Positions 7,599-16,590 are shown, counted from the first letter of the stretch. The stretch is 39,527 bases of DNA from Candidatus Melainabacteria bacterium (GCA_016193285.1 JACPSL010000019.1:1-39527), one strand, 5' to 3'. Notes: generated by a model from the letters alone, not told the origin. Numbers and translations: made by a program.

Positions 7599-8257
7599 CA
7601 AGGCCTATAAGGACAAGACTAGAAATATTAGCTAAAAAACTTGGAATGACTCAGTACTTTAGCAAGGATGGAGATGCTGTACCTGTTACTGTAGTAGAGC
7701 TTTCTGAAAATATTATTACTGAAATAAAAACATCATCTAAAAATGGTTACAGTGCTATCCAAATCGGAGCAAATGTAAAAAAGGAAAAGCATTTAAACAA
7801 ACCACTTTTAGGAAATTTAAAAAAGAAAAACTTACCAAATCTTAGTTTTTTAAAAGAAGTTAGAGTTGAGTCAAAAGACTTAGATACTTACAAGATTGGT
7901 GAAGCGATTGATCCTTTAAAAATATTAATTCCAAATGAATATGTTGATGTATCAGGAGTATCAATTGGTAAAGGCTTTCAAGGGATGGTAAAGCTTTACC
8001 AAAAAAGCCGTGGTGCTAAATCTCATGGTTCAAAATCTTACAGACAGCCAGGTTCAATTGGGGCACATACTTTCCCTGGAAGAGTTTTACCAGGCAAAAA
8101 AATGCCATCTAGAATGGGTAATGAAATTATCACAGTTAAAAAATTAAAAGTTATAGAAGTTGATAAAGAAAAAAATATTGCATTAATAAAAGGTGCACTT
8201 CCGGGTGCTGAAGGTACAATGCTTGTTATAAAACCATCGATTAAGAAGTGGAACTAG
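7595..8257 (+). CDS. rplC: Large ribosomal subunit protein L3
   Basis: L3 is an early-assembling 50S protein. Family features include the N-terminal [11 protein letters not shown], the central [14 protein letters not shown], and the extended loop [18 protein letters not shown] that reaches toward the peptidyl-transferase centre. Length 220 is normal. It overlaps rpsJ by four bases. The gene that usually follows, rplD, is not here: it lies at 18454-19062 on the opposite strand. The next gene is a convergent permease, so rplC is the last plus-strand gene before an apparent inversion breakpoint. Confidence 0.98.
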   Translation: MTRPIRTRLEILAKKLGMTQYFSKDGDAVPVTVVELSENIITEIKTSSKNGYSAIQIGANVKKEKHLNKPLLGNLKKKNLPNLSFLKEVRVESKDLDTYKIGEAIDPLKILIPNEYVDVSGVSIGKGFQGMVKLYQKSRGAKSHGSKSYRQPGSIGAHTFPGRVLPGKKMPSRMGNEIITVKKLKVIEVDKEKNIALIKGALPGAEGTMLVIKPSIKKWN

Positions 8258-8261
8258 GATA

Positions 8262-8317
8262 GTTACAAGGTTGCAAGGTTACAAGGCTAGAACCTAGAAA
8301 CCCTGAAACCTAGAAAC
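8262..8317. repeat. 8-bp tandem-word array between rplC and the permease gene
   Basis: Seven 8-base words lie end to end: three of GTTACAAG type, then four of CTAGAAAC type. The second group is close to the reverse complement of the first, so GGTTACAAGG can pair imperfectly with CCTAGAAACC. A TTTTT run follows on the plus strand, so it could end rplC transcription. It sits exactly at the junction where the ribosomal cluster is broken. Confidence 0.7.
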
Positions 8318-8321
8318 CTTT

Positions 8322-9104
8322 TTAAATCCAAAGTGCCGTAATTATATAATCCAAAATTACAACGAGTGCAAAGTTTATTACAACAGAAAGCTTAGTTGAA
8401 TTACCAACTTCTTTAGAACCACCAGAAGTTAGAATCCCACATGTATAACTTACTAAAGTTACTACAAAACCAAATATACATGCCTTTACTAAACAAAGAG
8501 AAATATCTTTCATATTTACTGAACTAAAAATTGATGTTAAATATAAACTTGAAGTAATATTAATTAAAAATTTGCAAAATATAAAATTAATCAATAATGC
8601 CATTGCTATACAAAGCACCATGATTAGGGGAAAACCAACAAGTCCAGCAATAACCATAGGCACAAGTAAATATTCACTGCTCTGAACTTTTACAATTTTC
8701 ATTGCATCTAATTGTTCAGTAATTTTCATTGAACCAATTTGTGCTGTCATGCCAGAACAAAACTGAGTTACTAATGCAAGAGAACCTAATACAGGAACCC
8801 CTTCTCTAATAAGGGATAATGCAACTATTCCACCTAAATATATATTTAACCCTCTAAGAGAAAGTTCTGGTGCTACATGAATTGCATAAATTAGGGAACT
8901 AGCACTTACAGTAAGAGTTGCAATTGGTAAACATGTCCAAATAATTCTCTTCAAATATTCAAGCAGATTATTAATATAAAGATTCCCTGAAGGCAAGTCT
9001 CTGGAAATAACTTTAGCAGCTTCAATAAAGTTTTTTGCAAGAGTTGCTATAAAAATATTTGTTGGATTAATTTTTGAGAAAAGATTATCAATGTTTAACT
9101 TCAT
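8322..9104 (-). CDS. MlaE-family ABC transporter permease
   Basis: This 260-residue integral membrane protein carries the MlaE/YrbE signature around residues 95-140: LIREGVPVLGSLALVTQ followed by MTAQIGSMKITEQLDAM. Several hydrophobic segments precede and follow it. MlaE permeases act with an ATPase and an MCE substrate-binding protein to move phospholipid between inner and outer membranes; in cyanobacteria and chloroplasts the relatives handle lipid import. No ATPase or MCE gene is in this window. Its start overlaps the secY stop by four bases (ATGA), so it is translated with secY, an unusual partner. Family assignment is firm; substrate is inferred. Confidence 0.85.
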   Translation of the reverse strand: MKLNIDNLFSKINPTNIFIATLAKNFIEAAKVISRDLPSGNLYINNLLEYLKRIIWTCLPIATLTVSASSLIYAIHVAPELSLRGLNIYLGGIVALSLIREGVPVLGSLALVTQFCSGMTAQIGSMKITEQLDAMKIVKVQSSEYLLVPMVIAGLVGFPLIMVLCIAMALLINFIFCKFLINITSSLYLTSIFSSVNMKDISLCLVKACIFGFVVTLVSYTCGILTSGGSKEVGNSTKLSVVINFALVVILDYIITALWI

Positions 9105-10570
9105 AACAATGGTTTTTTAGCAAAAGAGCTTGTTAATATGCTTCTTGTTTGATATCTATGAGTTTGTGCATAGGTAATAATCTGATTTCTTGTATCTATA
9201 GCAACCCCAACTAAAATTATTAATGATGTACTGCCTAAACCGCCTAAAGTACTAACTTGGCAAAGCTGCTCAACATGAATTGGTAGGACAGCAACTAAAC
9301 CTATTGCTACTGCTCCAATAAAAATTAATCTGTTAATTATTAAATCAAGATACTCACTTGTTGCTTTGCCTGGTTTTACTCCTTGAATGGCTGAACCATT
9401 TTTCTTTAAGTTTTCAGCAATTTCCCTAGGGTTTAAAATTATTGAAGCATAAAAATAAGAAAATAACATGATTAGTAAAAAGTATATGAAAGAATGCTGC
9501 CAATGTCCACTTCTAAATAAATATTCAATTTGCAATGTCAGCCAGTTTCCAAGATCACTAAAAATATAATTGTCTTGTATTTTTACTTGCGACAAGGCAA
9601 AACTTAATTGTGCAAAACCAGGAGTATTAGTAAAAAAATCTCTTAAAGTTATAGAGATTGATTTATTTTGCAGACCTGCAAATGCAAGTAATTGCAATGG
9701 AAGAAACATTAAAGAGCTTGCAAATATAATTGGTAAGACTCCTGCAGGATTAATCTTAAATGGCATATAGTGATCAGGTGCACTAGTAACTCTTCCACCA
9801 ACAGTTTGTCTTCTAGCTCCTAAAACTAAAATCTTCCTAGCTCCTTCTTGAATAAATATAATTAAAATTACTAATATACAAAACACCAATAATAATGTTG
9901 CAACGCCCCATGCAGGTGATGAGCCAGTATTTAAAGCAGTAATTGTATCTTTAATCATTATAGGCATTCTTGAAGCTATTCCAATAAAAATAAGTATTGA
10001 TGCACCATTACCAATGCCGGATTCTGTAATAACTTCACCAAGCCACATAACAAAAATACTTGAACAAGTAAGAACTACTACTGTATTTAAATAAAATGCT
10101 GGTGTACCTGCATTTGCTACTCCAGTTACATCAAGGAATCTTGCTAATGCTAATGATTGAACCATTGCTAAAGCAACTGTAGTTCTTCTTGTAATTTGTT
10201 GAAATTGTTTCCTTCCTTGGTCGCCTTGTTCTCTTTGCATATTTTTTAGGGCAGGGATTACTTCAGTCATAAGCTGCATAATGATTGAGGAAGTTATATA
10301 TGGTCCAATACCAAGAGCAAAAATAGATAAAGCACTTAAAGCTCCACCTGCAAATAAATCTACTAAACCTAAAAGTCCACTGGTTAAAATATTTGACCTT
10401 TTTAAAAGATCATGATTTACACCTATTAAAGGAATATGTACTCCAAGTCTGTATATTGCAAGCATAAGAACAGTAAACATTAACTTTTGCATGAGGCCAC
10501 TAGCTTTAAACATTTCTGCAAAAGTTGAGATGCCTGCTTCTTTTCCAATTTTTCTAGCCTGGGTAGACAT
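9101..10570 (-). CDS. secY: Protein translocase channel subunit SecY
   Basis: This is the main pore of the SecYEG translocon, with about ten membrane helices. Family landmarks are the N-terminal GLMQKLMFTVLMLAIYRLGVH, the plug region LLGLVDLFAGGALS, GIGPYITSSIIMQL, the ARKI...RRQTVGG cytosolic loop, and the C-terminal ISTLGG-like QVSTLGGLGSTSLIILVGVAID. At 489 residues it is longer than the typical 430-440, mainly through an insertion near residues 305-350 before a periplasmic-side helix. It is downstream of rplO with a one-base overlap, as in normal spc operons, but adk and map do not follow; an MlaE permease does. Confidence 0.97.
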   Translation of the reverse strand: MSTQARKIGKEAGISTFAEMFKASGLMQKLMFTVLMLAIYRLGVHIPLIGVNHDLLKRSNILTSGLLGLVDLFAGGALSALSIFALGIGPYITSSIIMQLMTEVIPALKNMQREQGDQGRKQFQQITRRTTVALAMVQSLALARFLDVTGVANAGTPAFYLNTVVVLTCSSIFVMWLGEVITESGIGNGASILIFIGIASRMPIMIKDTITALNTGSSPAWGVATLLLVFCILVILIIFIQEGARKILVLGARRQTVGGRVTSAPDHYMPFKINPAGVLPIIFASSLMFLPLQLLAFAGLQNKSISITLRDFFTNTPGFAQLSFALSQVKIQDNYIFSDLGNWLTLQIEYLFRSGHWQHSFIYFLLIMLFSYFYASIILNPREIAENLKKNGSAIQGVKPGKATSEYLDLIINRLIFIGAVAIGLVAVLPIHVEQLCQVSTLGGLGSTSLIILVGVAIDTRNQIITYAQTHRYQTRSILTSSFAKKPLL

Positions 10571-11019
10571 TAGATCCTTATTATTTCACATTTACCACCA
10601 GCTGATTCTATTTTTTCTTTTGCTGACTTTGTAAAATAATGTGCTTTTATATTAGCAGAAAATTTAATTTCTCCATCACCTAAAACTCTAATCCCATCAT
10701 TAATGTCATTAATAATTTTTTTCTCCAGTAATAGCTCAGGAGTAATTTCTTTATAAGAAGAAAGTTTTTCCAAATTTGTTAAGTTTATAATTGTCCAATA
10801 CCTTTTATTTGGTCTTTCATTAGTTTGAAATTTTGGTAACCTTCTGTACAAAGGAGTTTGTCCACCTTCAAAACCAGCTCTTTTTCCTTTGCCAGATCTT
10901 TGACCTTGTCCGTTATTTCCTCTGCCACAGGTTTTTCCATTACCAGAACATCTACCTCGTCCTAAAAGTTTAGGTTTTCTTCTTGAACCTTTATTTGGTT
11001 TTAAATCCATTAGTTTCAT
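10570..11019 (-). CDS. rplO: Large ribosomal subunit protein L15
   Basis: Residues 1-60 show the basic, glycine-rich L15 N-terminus (MKLMDLKPNKGSRRK...GRGNNGQGQRSGKG, then GFEGGQTPLYRRLPK), which penetrates 23S rRNA. The C-terminal globular part ends in SAGGKCEIIR. Length 149 is normal. It sits between rpsE and secY in spc-operon order with one-base spacing on each side. Confidence 0.97.
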   Translation of the reverse strand: MKLMDLKPNKGSRRKPKLLGRGRCSGNGKTCGRGNNGQGQRSGKGKRAGFEGGQTPLYRRLPKFQTNERPNKRYWTIINLTNLEKLSSYKEITPELLLEKKIINDINDGIRVLGDGEIKFSANIKAHYFTKSAKEKIESAGGKCEIIRI

Positions 11020-11020
11020 T

Positions 11021-11779
11021 TTAAGACGCCCTTATTATTTCTCTTAAATTCATACCTCTTAATTTTGCAACTTCATCAAACTTTCTAAGTTCTTGTAAAC
11101 CAGAAATCGTAGCTCTTGCTACATTTAATGGTGACCTTGAACCAAGTGACTTAGATAAAATATCTCCAACACCACCTAATTCAAGAACAGTTCTTGCTGC
11201 ACCACCTGCTTTTATTCCTGTTCCTTCTCTGGCTGGCTTTAACAAGACTTTTGCAGCACATGCTTTACCACATACTGGATGTGGTATTGTTGAATTAATT
11301 AAAGGCACAGTAATTAAACTTTTTTTTGCATCTACAACACCTTTTTGAATTGCACCAATTACTTCTGTAGCTTTTCCAACTCCAACTCCAACTTGACCTT
11401 TTGCATTTCCAACTATTACAACAGCTCTAAAACTTAACTTCTTGCCACCTTTAACAACCTTTGTAACTCTTCTTATTTGTACAACTTTTTCTATCCATTC
11501 AGGAGCTTCAGATTTAGCAGAATCAGGGCCTTTGTCACCACGTCTTTTTCTTTTTCTTCTTGATTCTTTTTTAGTAACCTTTTGAACTATTTCCTGCTCT
11601 GTAGCTTCCTCAATACCAGTTAGTTCATCTTCTTCAGCCTCTTCTTGTGGAACAGCAGTTGGGGTTTCAGACTCTTCAACTGGTGCATCCATTTTTATTT
11701 CTTGTACTTCAGGTTGTACTTCAGGTAACTTTTCTAATTCATTTTTATTTTCAGTATTTTCTTTATTATCTTCTTCCAT
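11021..11779 (-). CDS. rpsE: Small ribosomal subunit protein S5 with long acidic N-terminal extension
   Basis: The C-terminal ~155 residues are a standard S5: [35 protein letters not shown], and the second domain [11 protein letters not shown]...[10 protein letters not shown]5 lines the mRNA entry path and affects decoding accuracy. The first ~95 residues are an added low-complexity segment, mostly Glu, Pro, Thr and Val, ending in a basic [11 protein letters not shown] stretch. The ATG at 11779 is chosen because GGAG lies 10 bases upstream inside the rplR end; a longer reading to 11821 overlaps rplR. Such extensions on S5 are uncommon; the function is unknown. Confidence 0.95.
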   Translation of the reverse strand: MEEDNKENTENKNELEKLPEVQPEVQEIKMDAPVEESETPTAVPQEEAEEDELTGIEEATEQEIVQKVTKKESRRKRKRRGDKGPDSAKSEAPEWIEKVVQIRRVTKVVKGGKKLSFRAVVIVGNAKGQVGVGVGKATEVIGAIQKGVVDAKKSLITVPLINSTIPHPVCGKACAAKVLLKPAREGTGIKAGGAARTVLELGGVGDILSKSLGSRSPLNVARATISGLQELRKFDEVAKLRGMNLREIIRAS

Positions 11780-11783
11780 AGTT

Positions 11784-12152
11784 TTAAAACTCCAACCCTT
11801 CATTTCTTGCTGCTTCTGCAAAAGCTAAAATTTTTCCATGATATTTACTCCCACCTCGATCAAACACAACATTTTTTATACCAGCATTATCAGCACTTTT
11901 GGCAATTTTTTCACCTATTAGTTTTGCAGCTTCTTTAGTCCATGTGGTTTTTAATTCTTTTTTTACTTCAGGATGAAGAGTAGAATATGATAACAGTGTC
12001 CTGGCATTTATATCATCAATGATTTGAGCATATATGTGCTTGTTGGATTTAAATATAGATAACCTGGGTCTTTCTTGTGTACCAATAATTTTTTTTCTTA
12101 GCCTGAAATGGCGTTTCTTATTTCTTTCTTTTTTTGATGTTTTATTTATCAC
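11784..12152 (-). CDS. rplR: Large ribosomal subunit protein L18
   Basis: L18 binds 5S rRNA. The N-terminal basic arm ([15 protein letters not shown]) leads to [20 protein letters not shown], and the C-terminal [30 protein letters not shown] is the family signature. Length 122 is typical. It occupies the normal place between rplF and rpsE. Its last codons supply the ribosome-binding site for rpsE. Confidence 0.97.
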   Translation of the reverse strand: MINKTSKKERNKKRHFRLRKKIIGTQERPRLSIFKSNKHIYAQIIDDINARTLLSYSTLHPEVKKELKTTWTKEAAKLIGEKIAKSADNAGIKNVVFDRGGSKYHGKILAFAEAARNEGLEF

Positions 12153-12164
12153 TTTTTTATTTTA

Positions 12165-12722
12165 CTACTTCTTTACTGCTGATTTCCCTACTTTTCTTCT
12201 TATCCTCTCATTAGAATATTTAATTCCCTTTCCTTTATATGGTTCAGGTAACCTTATAGATCTAATATGAGAAGAAAGATCACCAACAATTTGTTTATCA
12301 ATACCAGTAATTGTTATATGAGTTTGGTTTTTGTCTACCTCTATTTTAGTCTCTTTATTTGGAGTAACCTCTATTTGATTGCTATAGCCTACTTGTAAAA
12401 CTAACTTATTCCCCTGAAGCAAGGCACGATATCCTACACCAACTATATCTAACTCCTTCTTAAATCCTTGAGTGACTCCAAGAATCATATTTTGAAGTAT
12501 TGTTCTATAAGTTCCATGTAAACTTTTAAAAAACTTTTCATTGTTATTTCTTGTTAAAACAATCTTTCCATCTTGCTTCTCAACTTTAATATCTTTTCTA
12601 AATTGATTTTCTAGCTCACCCTTAGGTCCTTTTACTTTTACTAATTGATTAGTAGGAGATTCAGAAATAGTAACTTCGACTTTCTCTGGTATTTGTACTG
12701 GATTTTTTCCTACTCTTGACAT
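12165..12722 (-). CDS. rplF: Large ribosomal subunit protein L6
   Basis: L6 lies near the sarcin-ricin loop. The protein starts MSRVGKNPVQIPEKV and ends with the conserved RLPEPYKGKGIKYSNERIRRKVGKS. The two tandem alpha/beta domains and the length of 185 fit the family. It is between rpsH and rplR as expected for the spc operon. Confidence 0.97.
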   Translation of the reverse strand: MSRVGKNPVQIPEKVEVTISESPTNQLVKVKGPKGELENQFRKDIKVEKQDGKIVLTRNNNEKFFKSLHGTYRTILQNMILGVTQGFKKELDIVGVGYRALLQGNKLVLQVGYSNQIEVTPNKETKIEVDKNQTHITITGIDKQIVGDLSSHIRSIRLPEPYKGKGIKYSNERIRRKVGKSAVKK

Positions 12723-12732
12723 AATTTTTAAC

Positions 12733-13140
12733 CTACCAAATTTGACAAAGCACTTCTCCTCCTATACCTTCTTTTCTTGCTTGACGATCTGACATCAAAC
12801 CTTTACTAGTACTAATTATAGAAACCCCTAAACCACTTAATACTCTTGGAGCATTCTTAGACCTAGTATAAATTCTTAGGCCTGGACTAGATACACGCTT
12901 CCATTCCTTAATTAATTTTTCACCTCTTGGACCATATTTTAAATGTATCCTTAATATCTTTTTTACTTTCACTACATCAAGTTCAAGCATTTCATATGAA
13001 TTAATATATCCTTCTTTTTTTAATACTTCAGCAATTTTAACTTTTATTTTAGAAGCTGGTATATCAACGCTTTCATGCATAGCTTTAATTGCATTTTTTA
13101 TTCTTGAAATCATGTCACTAATTGGATCTGAATGTGTCAT
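12733..13140 (-). CDS. rpsH: Small ribosomal subunit protein S8
   Basis: S8 is a primary 16S rRNA binder and the usual spc-operon repressor. It begins with DPISDMISRIKNAIKA and ends with the family's STSKGLMSDRQARKEGIGGEVLCQIW. Length 135 is normal. It sits between rpsN and rplF. Whether it autoregulates this rearranged operon cannot be read from the sequence. Confidence 0.97.
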   Translation of the reverse strand: MTHSDPISDMISRIKNAIKAMHESVDIPASKIKVKIAEVLKKEGYINSYEMLELDVVKVKKILRIHLKYGPRGEKLIKEWKRVSSPGLRIYTRSKNAPRVLSGLGVSIISTSKGLMSDRQARKEGIGGEVLCQIW

Positions 13141-13181
13141 ATTTTATTCCCTTTTTAGACAACTGCAAGAGTTGCCACTAC

Positions 13182-13388
13182 TTACCAACTTGCCTTAACT
13201 ACACCAGGTAACAATCCTTGATGTGCCATTGCTCTTAAACAAAGTCTACAAAGTCCAAAATTCCTGTAATAACCACGAGACCTGCCACACTTTCTACAAC
13301 GGTTATGGAGTTTTACTTTTGGATATTTACCTTTTAAGACTAATATCCTTTTTTTTCTTTCTCTTTCAATCATGCACAGTTTTGCCAT
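13182..13388 (-). CDS. rpsN: Small ribosomal subunit protein S14, zinc-binding type
   Basis: ATG 13388 gives [14 protein letters not shown] and a 68-residue protein, the short S14 form. Two cysteine pairs (CRKC and CRLC) form the zinc knuckle. AAGGA lies eight bases upstream, supporting this start; a longer reading to 13445 would run into the tRNA gene and is rejected. S14 sits in the 30S head. In photosynthetic cyanobacteria rpsN is, from memory, usually outside the spc cluster, so its presence here follows the general bacterial pattern. Confidence 0.95.
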   Translation of the reverse strand: MAKLCMIERERKKRILVLKGKYPKVKLHNRCRKCGRSRGYYRNFGLCRLCLRAMAHQGLLPGVVKASW

Positions 13389-13412
13389 AGTTATATCCTT
13401 CTTATTATCCCA

Positions 13413-13484
13413 AGCGGGCAACGGGATTCGAACCCGCGACGTCAAGCTTGGGAAGCTTGCATTCTACCACTGAATTACACCCGC
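13413..13484 (-). tRNA. tRNA-Gly (anticodon CCC)
   Basis: The minus strand folds into a 72-base cloverleaf. The acceptor GCGGGTG pairs with TGCCCGC, with wobble at the sixth and seventh pairs; the D arm is ATTC/GAAT; the anticodon stem CAAGC/GCTTG encloses TTCCCAA, so the anticodon is CCC, reading GGG; the T arm carries GGGTTCGAATCCC. CCA is not encoded. It lies between rplE and rpsN inside the ribosomal protein operon on the same strand, so it may be cut out of the mRNA by RNase P and related enzymes. Confidence 0.93.
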
Positions 13485-13513
13485 ATTCTTCCATCCTCCA
13501 ATTCTCTAATCTC

Positions 13514-14065
13514 TTATTTTCTAAACGGCATCCCTAAAGCACTTAAAAGTTCTTTAGCTTCATTGTCTGTTTTAGCTGTAGTTACAAAAGCAATGTCCAT
13601 CCCTCTTATATTATCGACCTTGTCAAAGTTAATTTCAGGAAAAACAATTTGTTCTTTTAAACCTAAATTATAATTACCTTTCCCATCAAAACCCTTTGTT
13701 GAAACACCATGAAAATCTCGCAGCCTAGGTAAAATAAAATTAACAAGCTTACTGTAAAAATCATACATTCTTTTTGCACGTAAAGTTACCTTACAACCAA
13801 CAGGTCCACCTTTTCGGATTTTAAAAGTTGAGATTGATTTTTTTGCTCTTGTTATAAGAGGCTTTTGTCCTGTAATTAACTTTAAATCATTAATGCCACT
13901 ATCTAAGAACTTAGAATCTGACATTGCTTCACCCATGCCCATGTTTACTACAATTTTTTCAAGTACAGGAATCTCATGAACATTTTTATATCCAAGTTTC
14001 TTCATAAGACTATCTATAATCTCAGCCTTGAATCTTTCTTGTAAGTTTTTTATTTTCTTTGACAT
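13514..14065 (-). CDS. rplE: Large ribosomal subunit protein L5
   Basis: L5 binds 5S rRNA and contacts the P-site tRNA. Recognisable blocks are [45 protein letters not shown] and the C-terminal [30 protein letters not shown]. Length 183 is typical. It follows rplX. The next feature downstream is the tRNA-Gly, then rpsN. Confidence 0.98.
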   Translation of the reverse strand: MSKKIKNLQERFKAEIIDSLMKKLGYKNVHEIPVLEKIVVNMGMGEAMSDSKFLDSGINDLKLITGQKPLITRAKKSISTFKIRKGGPVGCKVTLRAKRMYDFYSKLVNFILPRLRDFHGVSTKGFDGKGNYNLGLKEQIVFPEINFDKVDNIRGMDIAFVTTAKTDNEAKELLSALGMPFRK

Positions 14066-14077
14066 ATAATGTTTCTA

Positions 14078-14542
14078 TTAATCTATTGGTTCTCCACTAA
14101 TTTTAAAAATACGAACTTTCTTGCCATCTTTTAAAATTTTATGTCCGCTTCTGCTTGGTCTTTTCTTTGTAGCATCATAGAGCATAACTTTAGATGCAAA
14201 GATTGGTGCTTCTTTTTCAATTATTTCACCAGCTTGTCCAACTCTTTTTGGTTTTTGATGTCTGTGAATCATATTTACAGACTCAACTATTACCTTACCC
14301 TCACGTGGAAATACAGCTAGGATTTTCCCAGTCTTTCCTTTATCATCTCCAGAAATAACCATTACAGTATCACCACGTTTAATACTTAATTTTGCTTTTG
14401 GATTTGTTACACTATCTTTTACAAATGCTTTTGAAACAATGTAAAAACCTTTTCTCTTAGGATGTCCTCCAATAGGAAGATTTGAGTATATAACTCTTCT
14501 TCTTTTATTCTTGTTATTTATTTTTATATATTGTTCGCTCAT
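14078..14542 (-). CDS. rplX: Large ribosomal subunit protein L24 with N-terminal extension
   Basis: The L24 core begins about residue 53 with KLSIKRGDTVMVISGDDKGKTGKIL (KOW motif) and continues through VNMIHRHQKP and APIFASKVMLYD. The whole ORF is 154 residues, against about 103-115 for most L24 proteins; the extra 50 N-terminal residues are basic (NKNKRRRVIYSNLP). No internal Met offers an obvious shorter start at the core. A 7-bp word array overlaps its start codon (about 14540-14561). It lies between rplN and rplE. Confidence 0.94.
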   Translation of the reverse strand: MSEQYIKINNKNKRRRVIYSNLPIGGHPKRKGFYIVSKAFVKDSVTNPKAKLSIKRGDTVMVISGDDKGKTGKILAVFPREGKVIVESVNMIHRHQKPKRVGQAGEIIEKEAPIFASKVMLYDATKKRPSRSGHKILKDGKKVRIFKISGEPID

Positions 14543-14559
14543 TTCTCAATTCTCAATTT

Positions 14560-14928
14560 CTATAATACCTCTGGTGCTAATGAAACAATTTTCATAAACT
14601 GTTTTTCTCTTAACTCTCTTGCAACAGGTCCAAAAACGCGGGTTCCTCTTGGGTTGTTTTGTTTATCAATTATTACTACAGCATTTTCATCAAATCTAAT
14701 TTTACTGCCATCATTTCTACTTAAAGTTTTTTTAGTCCTGACAATAACACAAGTAACAATTTCATGTTCTTTTACAAGCATATTTGGAAGTGCTTCTTTT
14801 ACAGAGCCAATAATAAGATCACCAACACCTGCGTAACGTGCATTACTTCCTTTTAAAACTCTAATGCATCTGACTCGTTTTGCACCAGTATTGTCTGCAA
14901 CTTCTAAATTAGTTTCTTGCTGTATCAT
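14560..14928 (-). CDS. rplN: Large ribosomal subunit protein L14
   Basis: The 122-residue protein starts [27 protein letters not shown] and includes [14 protein letters not shown] and the conserved [31 protein letters not shown] end. L14 contacts the 30S subunit across the interface. Position between rpsQ and rplX is standard. Confidence 0.98.
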   Translation of the reverse strand: MIQQETNLEVADNTGAKRVRCIRVLKGSNARYAGVGDLIIGSVKEALPNMLVKEHEIVTCVIVRTKKTLSRNDGSKIRFDENAVVIIDKQNNPRGTRVFGPVARELREKQFMKIVSLAPEVL

Positions 14929-14945
14929 TTTCTTTTAATAGACCT

Positions 14946-15191
14946 CTATTCTGTTTTTACCAAGACTTCGTTTAACTTCCACCTTTTTGTTTTACTAATT
15001 GGTGGATGCTCAATGATTTTTACAATATCTCCAATCTTACACTGATTAGTTTCATCATGTGCTTTAAACTTTTTTGTCCTTATCACTGTTTTTTTATATT
15101 TTGGGTGTGGGGTTTTGTTTTCAACTGCAACAACAATGGTTTTATCCATTTTATTGCTTACAACCTTCCCAGTTAAAATTTTCTTTGGCAT
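14946..15191 (-). CDS. rpsQ: Small ribosomal subunit protein S17
   Basis: This 81-residue OB-fold protein shows the family pattern [19 protein letters not shown], the HPKYKK and KFKAHDE blocks, [18 protein letters not shown] and a C-terminal strand. S17 is a primary 16S rRNA binder. It lies between rpmC and rplN. Confidence 0.97.
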   Translation of the reverse strand: MPKKILTGKVVSNKMDKTIVVAVENKTPHPKYKKTVIRTKKFKAHDETNQCKIGDIVKIIEHPPISKTKRWKLNEVLVKTE

Positions 15192-15205
15192 AGGATTATT
15201 TAGCT

Positions 15206-15409
15206 TTATTTTTGCCCTCCCTTAGATTTAATTATAGTAAGCAATCTTGCAATTTCTTTTCTTTTTTTTCTTATTTGAGAGACATCTTCTAATTGTCTGC
15301 TTGCAAATTTCATTCTTAAGTCAACAAGTTCTATCCTAGATTTTTTTATCTGGTCTTTTAATTCACCAGATGTTAATTCTCTAATTTCTACTAGTTTCAT
15401 AAGTGCCAT
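15206..15409 (-). CDS. rpmC: Large ribosomal subunit protein L29
   Basis: This 67-residue helical-hairpin protein has the pattern [44 protein letters not shown]. The true start may be the internal Met at codon 4 (MKLVEIREL). L29 sits near the peptide exit tunnel and helps dock trigger factor and SRP. Neighbours rplP and rpsQ are in standard order. Confidence 0.96.
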   Translation of the reverse strand: MALMKLVEIRELTSGELKDQIKKSRIELVDLRMKFASRQLEDVSQIRKKRKEIARLLTIIKSKGGQK

Positions 15410-15415
15410 AAAAAA

Positions 15416-15838
15416 TTATCCTTTTATATGTTCTTCTTTTTCAAGAATCCTACATTTTATTGGTAGCTTATGAGATGCCAAGAGTAACGATTCAATTGCT
15501 ATTTCTCTTGGAATGCCAGTCATCTCAAAAAGAATTCGACCTGGTCTTATAACTGTAACCCAAAACTCAGGATTACCTTTGCCAGAACCCATTCTAACTT
15601 CGGCTGGTTTTTTTGTTACAGGTTTATCTGGATAAACCATAATCCAGATTTTTCCGCCTCTTTTAATACTTCTTACCATGGCTTTTCTTGCTGCTTCTAA
15701 TTGCTTTGATGAAATCCAAGCTGGTTCCAGTGCTTGTAAACCATACTCACCATAATGCAATCTAACACCACGTGATTCCTTACCAGTCATTCTCCCACGC
15801 ATTTGTTTTCTAAATTTTGTTTGCCTTGGAACTAACAT
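15416..15838 (-). CDS. rplP: Large ribosomal subunit protein L16
   Basis: L16 organises the A-site region of 23S rRNA. The protein begins [17 protein letters not shown] and contains [17 protein letters not shown], the basic loop [21 protein letters not shown], and [12 protein letters not shown] near the middle. Length 140 is normal. It lies between rpsC and rpmC. Confidence 0.98.
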   Translation of the reverse strand: MLVPRQTKFRKQMRGRMTGKESRGVRLHYGEYGLQALEPAWISSKQLEAARKAMVRSIKRGGKIWIMVYPDKPVTKKPAEVRMGSGKGNPEFWVTVIRPGRILFEMTGIPREIAIESLLLASHKLPIKCRILEKEEHIKG

Positions 15839-15844
15839 TACTTT

Positions 15845-16588
15845 TTACCTTTTTTTCCTTCTTCTCCCTTTTCTAAAATTAGTTTCACCTTCATCCTCAC
15901 TAACATCTGTTACTGGTTTTAGTGCTTCTTTATTTGACCCCACAGTTTCGCCAGGCATTAAATTGCCACGATAAATCCAAACCTTTACACCAATTACTCC
16001 AAATATAGTTCTTGAAATTGCAAGACCATAATCAATATCTGCTCTCAACGTATGTAATGGTATTGCACCTTCCCGAAGCCATTCTGTTCTTGCAATTTCA
16101 TTGCCTCCAAGCCTGCCTGAAACCATTACCTTAACACCTAATGCGCCAGCACGCATAGCTCTTTGCATTGCTTGTTTCATTGCCTTACGAAAAGCAACTC
16201 GCCTCTCCAACTGTTGAGCTACTGCTTCGCTTGTAAGTTGAGCATCTAAATCAGGCTTAGTTACTTCCATTACATTAATTTGTACAACAACATCTTTCCT
16301 GTTAATTAATTCAAGAATTTGATTTCTTAAAGTTTCTAAACCTTGTCCACCTTTACCTACAACAATTCCTGGTCTTATAGAATGAATATTAACTTGAATT
16401 AATTGAGCTTTTCTCCAAATCTCAATTTTACTTATACCTGCATTGTAAAGTTTTCTTTTTATAAACTCTCGTATTAGCCTATCTTCCATAACTAAGTCTG
16501 CATAATACCTTGGAGGTGCATACCATTGAGAATCCCATGTCTGGATAATTCCTAACCTAAAACCTTTTGGATGTGTTTTTTGACCCAT
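15845..16588 (-). CDS. rpsC: Small ribosomal subunit protein S3
   Basis: S3 forms part of the mRNA entry tunnel. It starts MGQKTHPKGFRLG, has a KH-type domain with VGKGGQGLETLRN (near residue 80), and a C-terminal domain with MVSGRLGGNEIARTEW and ISRTIFGVIGVKVWIYRG. Length 247 includes a charged C-terminal tail (RKGRRRKKR). Order rplV-rpsC-rplP is standard. Confidence 0.98.
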   Translation of the reverse strand: MGQKTHPKGFRLGIIQTWDSQWYAPPRYYADLVMEDRLIREFIKRKLYNAGISKIEIWRKAQLIQVNIHSIRPGIVVGKGGQGLETLRNQILELINRKDVVVQINVMEVTKPDLDAQLTSEAVAQQLERRVAFRKAMKQAMQRAMRAGALGVKVMVSGRLGGNEIARTEWLREGAIPLHTLRADIDYGLAISRTIFGVIGVKVWIYRGNLMPGETVGSNKEALKPVTDVSEDEGETNFRKGRRRKKR

Positions 16589-16590
16589 TA

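Noticed and set aside
13389-13445. Longer N-terminus for S14
   Set aside because: It would be encoded by the tRNA-Gly gene; the ATG at 13388 has its own ribosome-binding site and matches the family.
14531-14836. 101-codon plus-strand ORF opposite rplN
   Set aside because: Fully antisense to a conserved ribosomal protein gene; no ribosome-binding site or recognised family.
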